DNA from: Ailurus styani
Taxonomy: Eukaryota; Chordata; Mammalia; Carnivora; Ailuridae
NCBI GenBank assembly: GCA_002007465.1
Contig: LNAC01000275.1
Span: forward strand, 310,001 to 374,000
Length of the DNA: 64,000 bases
Direction: 5' to 3'
The notes beneath the pieces were generated by a model. That model worked only from the letters and a program-made list of their open reading frames with translations, made no database searches and was not told the origin of the DNA. The translations under genes were made by a program, and so were the position numbers. Shown in pieces: positions 43,103 through 52,556 of the stretch (positions are counted from its first letter, which is position 1; each line of letters begins with the position of its first letter).

Positions 43103-43765
43103 CTGATTCAAGTTACATGGGAAGGCACTTCAACGCATAGCAGACAAAGCTACGAACGGTGATTAGAGTCCTGGGTTTGTTGTTATTGGAGAGCTTACCA
43201 CGTTGAGACTATTACTCTTTTAAAGAAAAGTACCTTCATGATTTTGAAAGACAGATGCTCTGTCTGAGCCAGCAACCTCACCTATACCTTCTTACGGCAT
43301 TTGTAAGGGATTTATAACTTGAAGTGGAGTGACAGTCTTATCAGGGAGCCTCAAACTGTACCGTCTGGTGGGAATACCTGATGCCTCCTGACCAAACTTA
43401 CACATCCAGAAGACGTACTGTTCTTTTAATGAACAGAAAAAAACAGTACCATCATGCCTTTCAAAGGGTATGAATTAAATGAGTTGAATTAAAGGAATTT
43501 CTTTTAAGTACTCAAAATTTGTTCTACACTTCAAATACTGTCAGTTGTGGCAATGATTTGATGGCTTTCTTTTTAACTTTTGAAAATCTTGAATTCATAG
43601 TCCTTTGAAGCCCAAACTCTAACTTAATCCCAGTACTTGCATTACCAACCTGGCTTTGAGTAGAAACACTTTTAGGAAACCTATACTTTAAGAATTGAGT
43701 TATAAAACTCTTCCAGTGAATACTTGTGTGAAGTGGATGTGTTTAGGGAAGAATTTGGATAGAAA
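43103..43765. other. Unique sequence with one hairpin
   Basis: Apart from the inverted repeat at 43415-43449, nothing was recognised. Confidence 0.4.
43415..43449. other. 13-bp inverted repeat with 9-base loop
   Basis: GTACTGTTCTTTT (43415-43427) pairs with AAAAAAACAGTAC (43437-43449), with a single C-A mismatch. It may be a palindromic DNA-transposon remnant or chance. Confidence 0.75.
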
Positions 43766-43769
43766 GTTT

Positions 43770-44065
43770 GTCTACCCTTTCTTGAGCCCTTTCTGTGTGT
43801 CAGACACTTGACTGGCTACTTGACATGAGACAATGATTTACATTCATTAATTCAATCATCTTTATAACCACCATGAAATTAGACACTGGTATTCCCATTT
43901 TGTGGACTGGAACACTGAGATTCAGAGAAGTTTTATGATTTTTCTCCAGTTCATACAATTAGAAACCAGGGGGTTGTAAGAATTAAACATAATACAACCC
44001 ATAAAAAAGCTTAGAATAGAGCACAGCACATAACAAGAGCCTATTTTGGTTAGTTATCATTATCA
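43770..44065 (+). mobile_element. MIR SINE
   Basis: CTTTCTGTGTGTCAGACACTTGACTGG, TTCCCATTTTGTGGACTGGAACACTGAGATTCAGAGAAG and the later AGCACAGCACATAACAAGAGCC follow the MIR consensus. The right part may be a second fragment. Confidence 0.7.
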
Positions 44066-44089
44066 GGACTGGTGGTAACATAAGAGAGA

Positions 44090-44480
44090 TTTCATGAATA
44101 AAGTAACCTGGATCTGGTTCTTGTAGCTTGAGCACAAGTTGAGCAGGTATTTAGAGGATGATAGTGTAGCATAGGAAAATGAATAGTCTATTTTGGAATG
44201 TGACAAGCAGTCAGGTGTAATGGGACTGTGAGGTTAGAGATAGAGGGAAACGGTGAGAGAGATGTCCAGGAAGGAAACCCAATTGTTAGGCCCTGGAAGA
44301 TCATGATACAAAAACTGGATTTGGTTTTTACTGATACTGTGCATTTACTTACAACAAAAAAGATGAGATATTCATACTTGTGTCTTGGAATAACAATTCT
44401 TACAGAAACATGAAGGATAGATTAGGATCTGGAGAGAAAGGGGGTCACTAATGAGAGGCAATGACAAATGCCCAGGAAGG
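44090..44480 (-). mobile_element. Possible reversed L2 fragment
   Basis: The purine-rich sequence with GGTTAGAGATAGAGGGAAAC and GGAGAGAAAGGGGGTCACTA has the texture of reversed L2 but no decisive motif. Confidence 0.3.
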
Positions 44481-45124
44481 AATAATGAGGATTTGATTCT
44501 ACAGTGATGAAAGTCAAAGAGATCAGTTGAGGCAAAGGATTTCATGGCAGGTCCAGTGGGGATTCAAAAATTAAAATAGTCCATGTTTCTAGTTCAGGGG
44601 TTTAGAAGGATACGGATGCTAAGTAACCACCACCAACAATGTGGAACCCATGTTTTCCTTGGAGGTGTTAGCACATAATCTCATTTTAGGACTTGGGCAT
44701 CAGGAGGTACTGGTAATACCAGGCATTGAGGATCAACCTCAAATGTGCTCATCTCCAGGACAGCTCACTTTTTGTTTTATTTGCCAGTGCTGTTTTCATC
44801 TCGGTTTGAATAACTGACATTGGAAGAGCCAAAGTTCTCCACTGGTCTTATGTCTTGTAGTAGTGTTCTTGAAATGGAAGTGAAAGGTTAGAATGGCAAG
44901 AGTCACAGAATTATTCTCCAGTTTGTGGCAATATTACTCTTACCACAGTGAAGCAATTTATTTGCATATTATGATACAAACTGTTTATAAATTTCTAACA
45001 CCTCTCTTCACAGATTATAAAAATATCAGTTTCATTTTCATATTGGCGTTCATCAGCATTCTAGAAATTCAAAACAAGGGATTAATTTAGCCACCCACAG
45101 TGGCCTTCTCTGCTTGTTTGTTTA

Positions 45125-45171
<47 letters not shown>

Positions 45172-45741
45172 AGGGCATAAAATTAAATGACAAGTTAGGT
45201 CCTGGGAAAGCCTTTTGATTTGAGATTTCCAAGGATGTCTACCCAGCTCCCATTACATTTTTCTTAGCCTGTGTTTGTTTTTTGGTTTCATGCCCTTTTT
45301 AATTAATCAAAACATTGGGTCAGCCAGACCCATTAACTGCATTTCTCATTTAGACCTTTCAGAGATGCAGCTGCAGATGCAATTTAATTTGTTGACCCAT
45401 GATCGATAGCAATTAATAGCATCTCTTTAATCTTACTGAAAGGTTGGTCTCTGGCTTCCAGTAGCTACCATCCCAAGGGAAAGGTACCCACACATGCAGG
45501 TGATTTAGCTCCTAGGTGATAGTTGCCCTCAACCGCCTACTTTTCTTGCAACTTATGAGGCATTTCAGAAGACACCACTCTCTAGGGCATTTTCAATTAT
45601 CATGAGGAAGTTCACCGGGGCTCCAAGATTCCTCTGCTGCAAGTTCATCATGTAAATGTTATGGACTAGGAACTCTGACAAAAATACTATACAGCACTTT
45701 TTAAATTCAGAATAGATTTGACTTTTTAAAGTGCATTATGT
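44481..45741. other. Unique stretch with candidate conserved element
   Basis: It contains the AC microsatellite at 45132. About 45290-45430 is repeat-free and rich in TTAATTAAT, ATTTAATTTG and CAATTAATAG words, plus the palindrome TGGGTCAGCCAGACCCA, which suggests a regulatory element. No exon was seen. Confidence 0.3.
45132..45169. repeat. (AC)n microsatellite
   Basis: An uninterrupted AC run of about 19 units, preceded by a short ACACACAT run. Confidence 0.93.
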
Positions 45742-45942
45742 GGGCGCCTGGGTGGCTCAGTGGGTTAAAGCCTCTGCTTTCGGCTCAGGTCATGATCTCA
45801 GGGGCCTGGGATCGAGGCCCGCATCGGCCTCCCTGCTCAGCGGGGAGCCTGCTTCCCCCCCCCCCTCTGCCTGCCTCTCTGCCTCCTTGTGATCTCTCTC
45901 CCGCTGTGAAATAAGTAAATAAAATCTTAAAAAAAAAAAAAT
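45742..45942 (+). mobile_element. SINEC, mustelid-type
   Basis: A full-length copy with GGGCGCCTGGGTGGCTCAGT, GGGTTAAAGCCTCTGC and a C-run in the 3' part. A perfect 14-bp duplication AAAGTGCATTATGT (45728-45741 and 45943-45956) flanks it. Confidence 0.97.
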
Positions 45943-46064
45943 AAAGTGCATTATGTTAATAAAGCAGGTTTATCAAGTTTCCTGGGATTTGTCCATGTTG
46001 TCTTGTGGCTAACCCAATCACTGCAGCCCAGTATTTTCTTTTTATCAGTCATAATAATTAAAGA

Positions 46065-46330
46065 ATTTGTTCATTTATTCAATAAGCAATGTTTCAACTA
46101 GGAAACTAGACACTTGTTAAAGCTGAATGAGGCATTCTTTCCAGCTTTAGGAGCTTATTGTCTGGCGAGGCAAAGAGCAGGGCAATTCCGCAGTGACAGA
46201 GAGGGACGTGCTGTGCCCCAGGTGGGAATAGGTACACTGGGGATATTGGCAAAAGGCAGTGCATCACCATGGGCCTCTGGGAAGTCTTCCTGGGAGATGG
46301 AACTTATGAGTTTTAAAAGAGGACTAGACT
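46065..46330 (-). mobile_element. L2 3' fragment, minus strand
   Basis: GTTCATTTATTCAATAAGCA, TAGGAGCTTATTGTCTGGCG and GAAGTCTTCCTGGGAGATGG are the reversed L2 3' motifs in the expected order. Confidence 0.6.
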
Positions 46331-47451
46331 AGATGAAGAATGAGGGAAGGAGCCAATACGTTCTTTCAGTATATAACGTGAAGTTTCTACTGATGGCTCC
46401 AACCACGTAAGTGCCCCATTTTGCTGATAATGAAATCCATCCAAATTAAATATGTGTCTGGCACCAAACCAAATGAAAAAAGCAACAATGGGCCACCTTC
46501 ATACTGTGAAGGAATCACTTATTTGTCTTGGTGTCATTAACCCTCTTTCTCGATAGTCGGTTTGCTGGCCAGTGGAATTCCCTCTCCTCTATCCAATTTT
46601 GGGTACTCAGTACACTGCAGTTTATCAAAACTTATCCTTCCTTCTTTAGCCTCATTTATTGATTTTTCAAACTTGGTGCCAGATTCAACTGTGGAAATGG
46701 AAGGCTATGACCCTAGGGGGAAAAGCATCGGGAAACAAGCAAGAGATGTATTTTTGAGCAAGAATCCCTTTCCAAATATTTGGAAATGACAACATGAGGA
46801 TGGACACACATTCTGTAAAACTATTAGACTTGAAACCAATTGCCAAAAAGTTTCCTGTGTTACAATCTGATACATCAATAATGAGAAGATGTTAAGCACC
46901 ATCTTGCAGATAAGATTTGAGGTTACTGGATATATAAATATAAGCCATAGAATTGTGAATTGCAAGTATAAAATATCTAAGGTGCATACGTGTATATATT
47001 TGTATCTGTGTGTCAATAGCAGGTCTCTATATCTATCACGCTGTAAACAGCTAGAGGCATTATGGTGGACTGATGGATGGGTCACAAAGATCACATACTT
47101 GCTACGCTTGCCTCCACCAAGCTAGTACACTCTGCTCCCACTTTTGTACCTAACAATTGCAGGCTTGCTTACCCTACAGTAATTCTTATCCCACCTTTGC
47201 CTTACTGTGAAGCATTTCATTAGTTCTGCTTGTTCACAGATTTAATTTTCCATCCCTAATCATTTGTGGCTCATGTGGTCCATCGATTTCAGAGAGAAGC
47301 TGAACATGAGCGAAGGAGAGTTGAAGAGGGGAATGAAAATAAGCTGTCGTGGAGCCTAAGATCATTACAGTGACAATGAGGTATAGGTATAAGAAAGAAA
47401 ACAGTATTTCTTATTAAATGTGCAAAATATCAACATGACCATATGATTGGG
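46331..47451. other. Unique sequence, no feature identified
   Basis: No transposon was recognised. A minus-strand frame of 129 codons at 46705-47094 overlaps a plus-strand frame and has no supporting context. Confidence 0.4.
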
Positions 47452-47622
47452 ATTTTGTTTGCTTTTGTTTGGGTTTTTTTTTTTTTAACTAGATAATCAT
47501 TTCTGTTTAAAAGGCTTTATCTTCCATTTACCTGCTCNATTTTGTTTGCTTTTGTTTGGGTTTTTTTTTTTAACTAGATAATCATTTCTGTTTAAAAGGC
47601 TTTATCTTCCATTTACCTGCTC
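47452..47622. other. Direct duplication around a single N (assembly junction)
   Basis: The sequence at 47452-47537 is repeated at 47539-47622, differing only in the length of a T-run, with a lone N at 47538 between them. This pattern fits two overlapping contig ends joined without merging, not a biological tandem repeat. Confidence 0.85.
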
Positions 47623-48995
47623 TGTTTACTACCCAGTGTAGCCCTGCAAGGCACCACTCTTTGAAGAGGAGGGCTTCCCTGGGCATCCAGGTATGCCCAA
47701 GGATACTTGCACGAAGAAGGGAGAGAATGTTCTCCGAGCCACTTCACTTGTTTACATGAGACACAGTCCTATCCCGCAGGTTGGGCTGGTGCTGCCTTCA
47801 GTTCTCAGGAGAATCCAGCAATGTTCCAGGAGTTTCTTACCACTCAATTGCCTGCTTCTCAGCCTGACAAGTACTCTGCTCTCAGGAATGTTAACTTTAA
47901 TTGCTTGAGTTTGCCTTGGAAATCCACTTGTATCTTCCGACTCATGAGCTATTAAACAGCTCTATAAGACATACTTGGGATATAAATAGTAGTAAAAGAG
48001 GCCCCAGCACCACTCACGAGTGAGAACAGAGACAAGCACTGCTCCATTTCCCGCTCCCTTCCTTCCAGCAGAGTGCTTTTCATCCACAGCCAGGCCACTG
48101 GCTACCAAGACTCCAGAGTCAGCATCCCATAATAGCTTCATTAGAACATTAGGACTGGGGCTTTTTGTTGTTGTTTGTTTTTCTGTTTTGTTTTTTTTAA
48201 CAACCTTCAGCTACCCTCCAATGAGCAGGGAAGCCAGGGTCACAGCAGTAAAGCTGCGAAATGATACATTTGAAAAGCATAAAGTAACTTAAGAAATAGG
48301 AGCGGTACACAGAATTATGATATTTCTCAACACCAATGTAGCATGCATTGATACATTGCCCTTCTTTGCACTTGCCCAAGTAAAACCAGAACATACATTT
48401 GTAATCACATATTCCAGCCCATTGATTTGCTCTCATAGAAAATGGAAGGCTAGTCATCAAACTCACATCCTCATTGAAATGATGTCAACTCAGAAAAATA
48501 TTCTTTGTTTACCATAAAATCTACATTTCGGTACATATAAATCCACTGTATGTAGACTAGCTATATAGCACCATACAGTTTTCTTCAGCTGTCTCCTGGA
48601 GAAATAAAAGGGCATATTGGAAATGCATCATGCATGCAATGAAATACAACCTAGTAATGTGTTCTCTAACCCTCCACTCTGGCACACAATGAGATACAGA
48701 TTTTTAAAACCATTTCGTTAGGTTTGAGCAATTGCATACTTAGCATAATCAGGCCTGAGGTTGAACTAAATAATCTGGTCCAAAGTAATTTTCTTGGGAT
48801 ACCTGATTTATGTTTATTGAGCTGAATCGAAGAAACCAGATCGTTGTAAAGGCTCACTTCTTAAAGGCTCTGTAGATATTGCCAGAGTCAAGTTTGCAAG
48901 GGCAAATGCTTTCTTCCTTTGTTTGTTGTAAGTGAACAAAAACAAAAACCTTTTATTGACTTACATTGTATATAAATAAAAACCCACATATCAAA
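47623..48995. other. Unique sequence, no feature identified
   Basis: No nameable repeat or exon was found. Open frames at 47693-48517 occur on both strands and are unsupported. Confidence 0.4.
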
Positions 48996-48999
48996 AAAA

Positions 49000-49215
49000 C
49001 TTATTACACGGGATGTATAGCATCTTCCCTGGCACCCCAGAAGCCCTCATGTGACCCCTTCTAATCTATACCCCCTCACCACCATCAAAATTAACTTTTG
49101 CCTGTTTTGTAACTGTGTATCACATCATAAGCTATCTTTTGAACCTGGCATCTTTCATTCAACATTTTGTTTGTGGGATTCACCGATATTGTTGCATCTC
49201 TTTATTTTATGAAAA
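49000..49215 (-). mobile_element. Old L1-type 3' fragment, minus strand
   Basis: GTGTATCACATCATAAGCTA, CTGGCATCTTTCATTCAACA and GGATTCACCGATATTGTTGCATCTCT follow the reversed old L1 3' order (CTGGCTTCTTTCACTTAGCA...GTTCATCCATGTTGTAGCA). Confidence 0.5.
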
Positions 49216-49779
49216 AAATTGATTTTATTGCTAAAACTACCATCCTTACGAGAAATTTATTTCCTAGGAGAAATGTAATTATTCAGATTAAAAATCTAAA
49301 ATCTCACCCAAAGATCAGAGATGATGAAGAAATGGAAAATCTATATAATCTTGTAATTTATTTCCTCTTAGAGTGATCTAATAATATACATTAATCTAGA
49401 ATTTACTGGGCCCCTGCACTGGGAGCTGCTTCTAAGAAGAAGAAATGTTAAAGAGCTCCAGCAGTGACACTAAGTTTCTATTTTTGAAGGAGAGGGCTTG
49501 TCCTTTACTGTAGTGTTTCATCACTTCTAGCTGAATTTGTCATTTATCACCTTCTGCCTTCACTCTTCAGTAAAGTCTTATACTAGCCTAGAAAGAGGAG
49601 CAAGTTTCCCTGACAGGTGAGCTCAGAAAGGTCAGATTTGAAATTGAGAAGGAAAAAGCATTATGACATCCAGGGTGGGGTCACTGGCGAGTTAGGAGTA
49701 TTAACACATTTCCCGAGGAGGACAGCTCATCTTAGCAGGAATTGTGTGCTCCGTAATCTTTGCCTAGGAAACCTGGACC
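49216..49779. other. Unique sequence, no feature identified
   Basis: An AT-rich left half and an unremarkable right half, with no exon or repeat recognised. Confidence 0.4.
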
Positions 49780-50050
49780 AATACACTATTCACCACTCCT
49801 TCCTCTGGCTATCTCTTCTCCACCCCTCACTTCTCGCCTACATGCCATCCTTAAGAAACACCAACTTCATACCCTGATGGAGTTCGGTACCTCAAGATGT
49901 TCTTGCACAGCCCCCTGGACTCTTTTTTTGGAAAAATCCATGACTATAAGTAAATCATTCTTTGGTTGTCCCTTCTACCAGGTTATACATTGACAAGATG
50001 TTTAGCAGTATGCCTGGTACATAGCAGATGTCACCTAATTACTTCTTGAG
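49780..50050 (+). mobile_element. L2 3' fragment
   Basis: The C/T-rich start, then TTTAGCAGTATGCCTGGTACATAGCAGATGTCAC near the end, resembles the L2 3' end (AGTGCCTGGCACATAGTAGG). Confidence 0.5.
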
Positions 50051-50324
50051 TGAGGAGATTAATAAAAGATCAAAATTAAATATTTCAGAAATTCTCAAGA
50101 TACAAAATCAATTTTACCGCTAAAGCTTTGCATTTGTTCCCTTCTTTCTGGTGTTCTTATTTCAGTGAGGATATGTAAGTCTCTCCAAACAAAAAAAAAA
50201 ATCTCGAATGGCACAAAAACAGATACCAAATCAATGGAACAGAATTGAAAACCTGGAAATGGACCCTCAACTCTATGGCCAACTAATCTTCAACATAGCA
50301 GGAAAGAATGTCCAATGGAAAAAA

Positions 50325-50505
50325 GACAGTCTCTTCAACAAATGATTTTGGAAAAACTGGACAGCCACATGCAGAAGAATGAAACTGGACCATTTCCTTA
50401 CACCACACACAAAANGGCAGTCTCTTCAACAAATGATTTTGGAAAAATTGGACAGCCACATGCAGAAGAATGAAACTGGACCACTTCCTTACACCACACA
50501 CAAAA
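50325..50505. other. 90-bp duplication around a single N
   Basis: Positions 50325-50414 and 50416-50505 are the same 90 bases with three mismatches, separated by N at 50415. It reads as an unmerged contig overlap inside the L1. Confidence 0.88.
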
Positions 50506-50659
50506 GTAGACTCAAAATGGTTGAACGACCTCAATGTGAGACAAGAATCCATCAAAATCCTTGAGGAGAACACAAGCAACAACCTCTTCAACCTCAGCCA
50601 CAGCAACTTCTTCTTAGAAAATCACCAAAGGCAAGAGAAGCAAGGGCAAAATGAACTAT

Positions 50660-50871
50660 TGGGACTTCATCAAGATAAAAAGCTTTTGCACTGCAAAGCA
50701 AGCAGTCAACAAAACCAAAAGACAACCGACAGAAAGGGAGAAGATATTTGCAAATGACATATCANGTGGGACTTCATCAAGATCAAAAGCTTTTGCACTG
50801 CAAAGCAAGCGGTCAACAAAACCAAAAGACAACCGACAGAAAGGGAGAAGATATTTGCAAATGACATATCA
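50660..50871. other. 105-bp duplication around a single N
   Basis: Positions 50660-50764 and 50767-50871 are the same sequence with two mismatches, with N at 50765 and one extra base between them. It is probably an assembly artefact. Confidence 0.88.
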
Positions 50872-51320
50872 GATAAAGGGCTAATATCTAAAATCTATAA
50901 AGAACTTATCAAACTCAACACCCAAAGAACAAATAATCCAATCAAGAAATTGGCAGAAGACTATACATCCACTTTTTTCTAAACACAAAGTGTTTTCCTC
51001 ATTTCCAGAAATATATGCATTACAGGTTCCTTAGATAAGAGGCCCAAAAGGTAAATATTGGCACCAAACCCACCAAATAATTGGAAGTTCAGTATAACAA
51101 ACGTATTTACATAGAAATAAGCATATCATCCCATTTCAGAGAAATGGATCGATGTAGATGATCAAAATGACATCTGTAAAAACACCTATAACATGCATAC
51201 ACTTCTGTTCATGTCTAGCAGATCCATTTAAGATATTTGGGAGAGAGAAGAGACTGTTAAGGTGTTGTGTTTTTGTGTTTCTTATGTTAACCTCCTATTT
51301 TGTTTTGTTTTGTTTTCCAG

Positions 51321-51438
51321 AGGAATTAGATGCTTTGGCTTCTTCTCTACTTTCAAGACTCATAGACTATGAGGAAATTTATAAAATGACCAAGAGAATG
51401 TGTTAATACCCCCATATTAGTATTCTCATGTTAATAAA
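51321..51438 (+). other. Candidate terminal exon (short ORF with poly(A) signal)
   Basis: A strong acceptor TTTGTTTTGTTTTCCAG ends at 51320. The following sequence is open for 28 codons in the frame EELDALASSL...KMTKRMC and stops at TAA 51404-51406, followed by AATAAA at 51433-51438. If spliced with two bases completing a codon (phase 1), it is compatible with the phase-1 donor implied for the VWC2L penultimate exon. I recognise no protein family. It may be an alternative VWC2L end, a lncRNA exon or chance. Confidence 0.25.
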
Positions 51439-51598
51439 GTGTTTGGGCTCTCTTCACATGTGATGTAGATGGTCACGTGATGGGTATAGTCTTTGAAGTT
51501 ATAGATGGCTGTGAATTACTTAATCTGATGGGCATTAATTATTAACAATTTACATAAAGGTATTTAAATTTCTAATATTTAAAATGAATATAGGTTAT

Positions 51599-51660
51599 CC
51601 ATATAATATATAAATATATATATACACAGACATATATTTGTATATATATATATACATACA
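51599..51660. repeat. Imperfect (TA)n microsatellite
   Basis: TA-rich alternation with a few CA and TG interruptions. Confidence 0.85.
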
Positions 51661-51758
51661 GTAGATGTTGTTATATGTAATAACAATAGTCCTATAATCC
51701 TGGCACTGCAATGGGTTTCCAGAAACTTTTAGCCAATGTCTCAAAAAAATTAAGCTGA

Positions 51759-52542
51759 TAAAATTAACAAGTTAGGAAATGACAGGTGTTGGCAACGATG
51801 CAGAGAAAGGTGGGAATGCAAGCTGATGCAGCCACTCTGGAAAATAGTATGGAGGTTCCTCAAAAAGTTGAAAATACAGATACCCTACGACCCAGCAATT
51901 GCACTACTAGGTATTTACACCAAAGATACAAATGTAGTGATCCGAAGGGGCATGTGCACCCCACTGTTTGTAGCAGAATGTCCACAATAGCCAAACTATG
52001 GAAAGAGCCTAGATGTCCAACAACAGATAAATAGAGAAGATGTGGTATATATACATACAATGGAATATTATGCAGCCATCAAAAAATGAAATCTTGCCAT
52101 TTGCAATGANAATAGAGAAGATGTGGTATATATATATACAATGGAATATTATGCAGCCATCAAAAAATGAAATCTTGCCATTTGCAATGACATGGATGGA
52201 ACTAGAGGGTATTATGCTAAGCGAAATAAATCGATCAGAGAAAGACAATTATCATGTGATCTCAATGATATGAGGAATTTGAGAAACAATACAGAGGATC
52301 ATAGGGGAAGGGAGGGAAAAATGAAACAAGAGGAAATCAGAGAGGAGATAAGCCATAAAAGACTCTTAATCTCAGGAAACAAACTGAGGGTTGCTGGAGT
52401 GGAGGAGGGGTGGGATGGATGGGGTGGATGGGTAATGGACATTGGGGAGGGTTTGTGGTATGGTGAGTGCTGTGAAAGGTATAAGCCTGATGATTCACAG
52501 ACCTGTACCCCTGGGGCAAATAATATATGTTAATTTTTTTTT
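51759..52542 (+). mobile_element. 5'-truncated L1 (ORF2 end, 3' UTR, A/T tail)
   Basis: It starts in ORF2 at TAAAATTAACAAGTTAGGAA and passes GCAATTGCACTACTAGGTAT and ATGGAATATTATGCAGCCAT. It ends with a 3' UTR of the same type as the L1 at 30435 (GGACATTGGGGAGGGTTTGT, TGATGATTCACAGACCTGTA). The left target duplication AAAAAAATTAAGCTGA is at 51743-51758. A single-N junction at 52110 duplicates 80 bases. The ORF2 part has a small deletion and is nonfunctional. Confidence 0.92.
52030..52190. other. 80-bp duplication around a single N
   Basis: Positions 52030-52109 and 52111-52190 are identical except for one base, separated by N at 52110. It is an assembly junction, not biology. Confidence 0.9.
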
Positions 52543-52556
52543 AAAAAAGTTTGCTA

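Larger units (their letters stand above)
50206..50961 (+). mobile_element. L1 ORF2 fragment (carnivore L1) without 3' end
   Basis: The sequence matches the late part of L1 ORF2: GGCACAAAAACAGATACCAA, GAAATGGACCCTCAACTCTA, GCAGAAGAATGAAACTGGAC, AAGATATTTGCAAATGACAT and ACCCAAAGAACAAATAATCC. It breaks off inside ORF2 near 50961 without a 3' UTR or poly(A). Two single-N junctions at 50415 and 50765, each with duplicated flanks, inflate its length by about 200 bases. The frame is broken and it cannot encode a working reverse transcriptase. Confidence 0.9.
50962..51742. other. Unique sequence between two L1 pieces
   Basis: This 0.8-kb stretch has no L1 homology that I can see. It contains the candidate terminal exon at 51321 and an AT microsatellite at 51599-51660. 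Confidence 0.4.

Noticed and set aside
50325..52190. Apparent tandem duplications within the L1s
   Set aside because: Each pair is separated by a single N and reads as an unmerged contig overlap.
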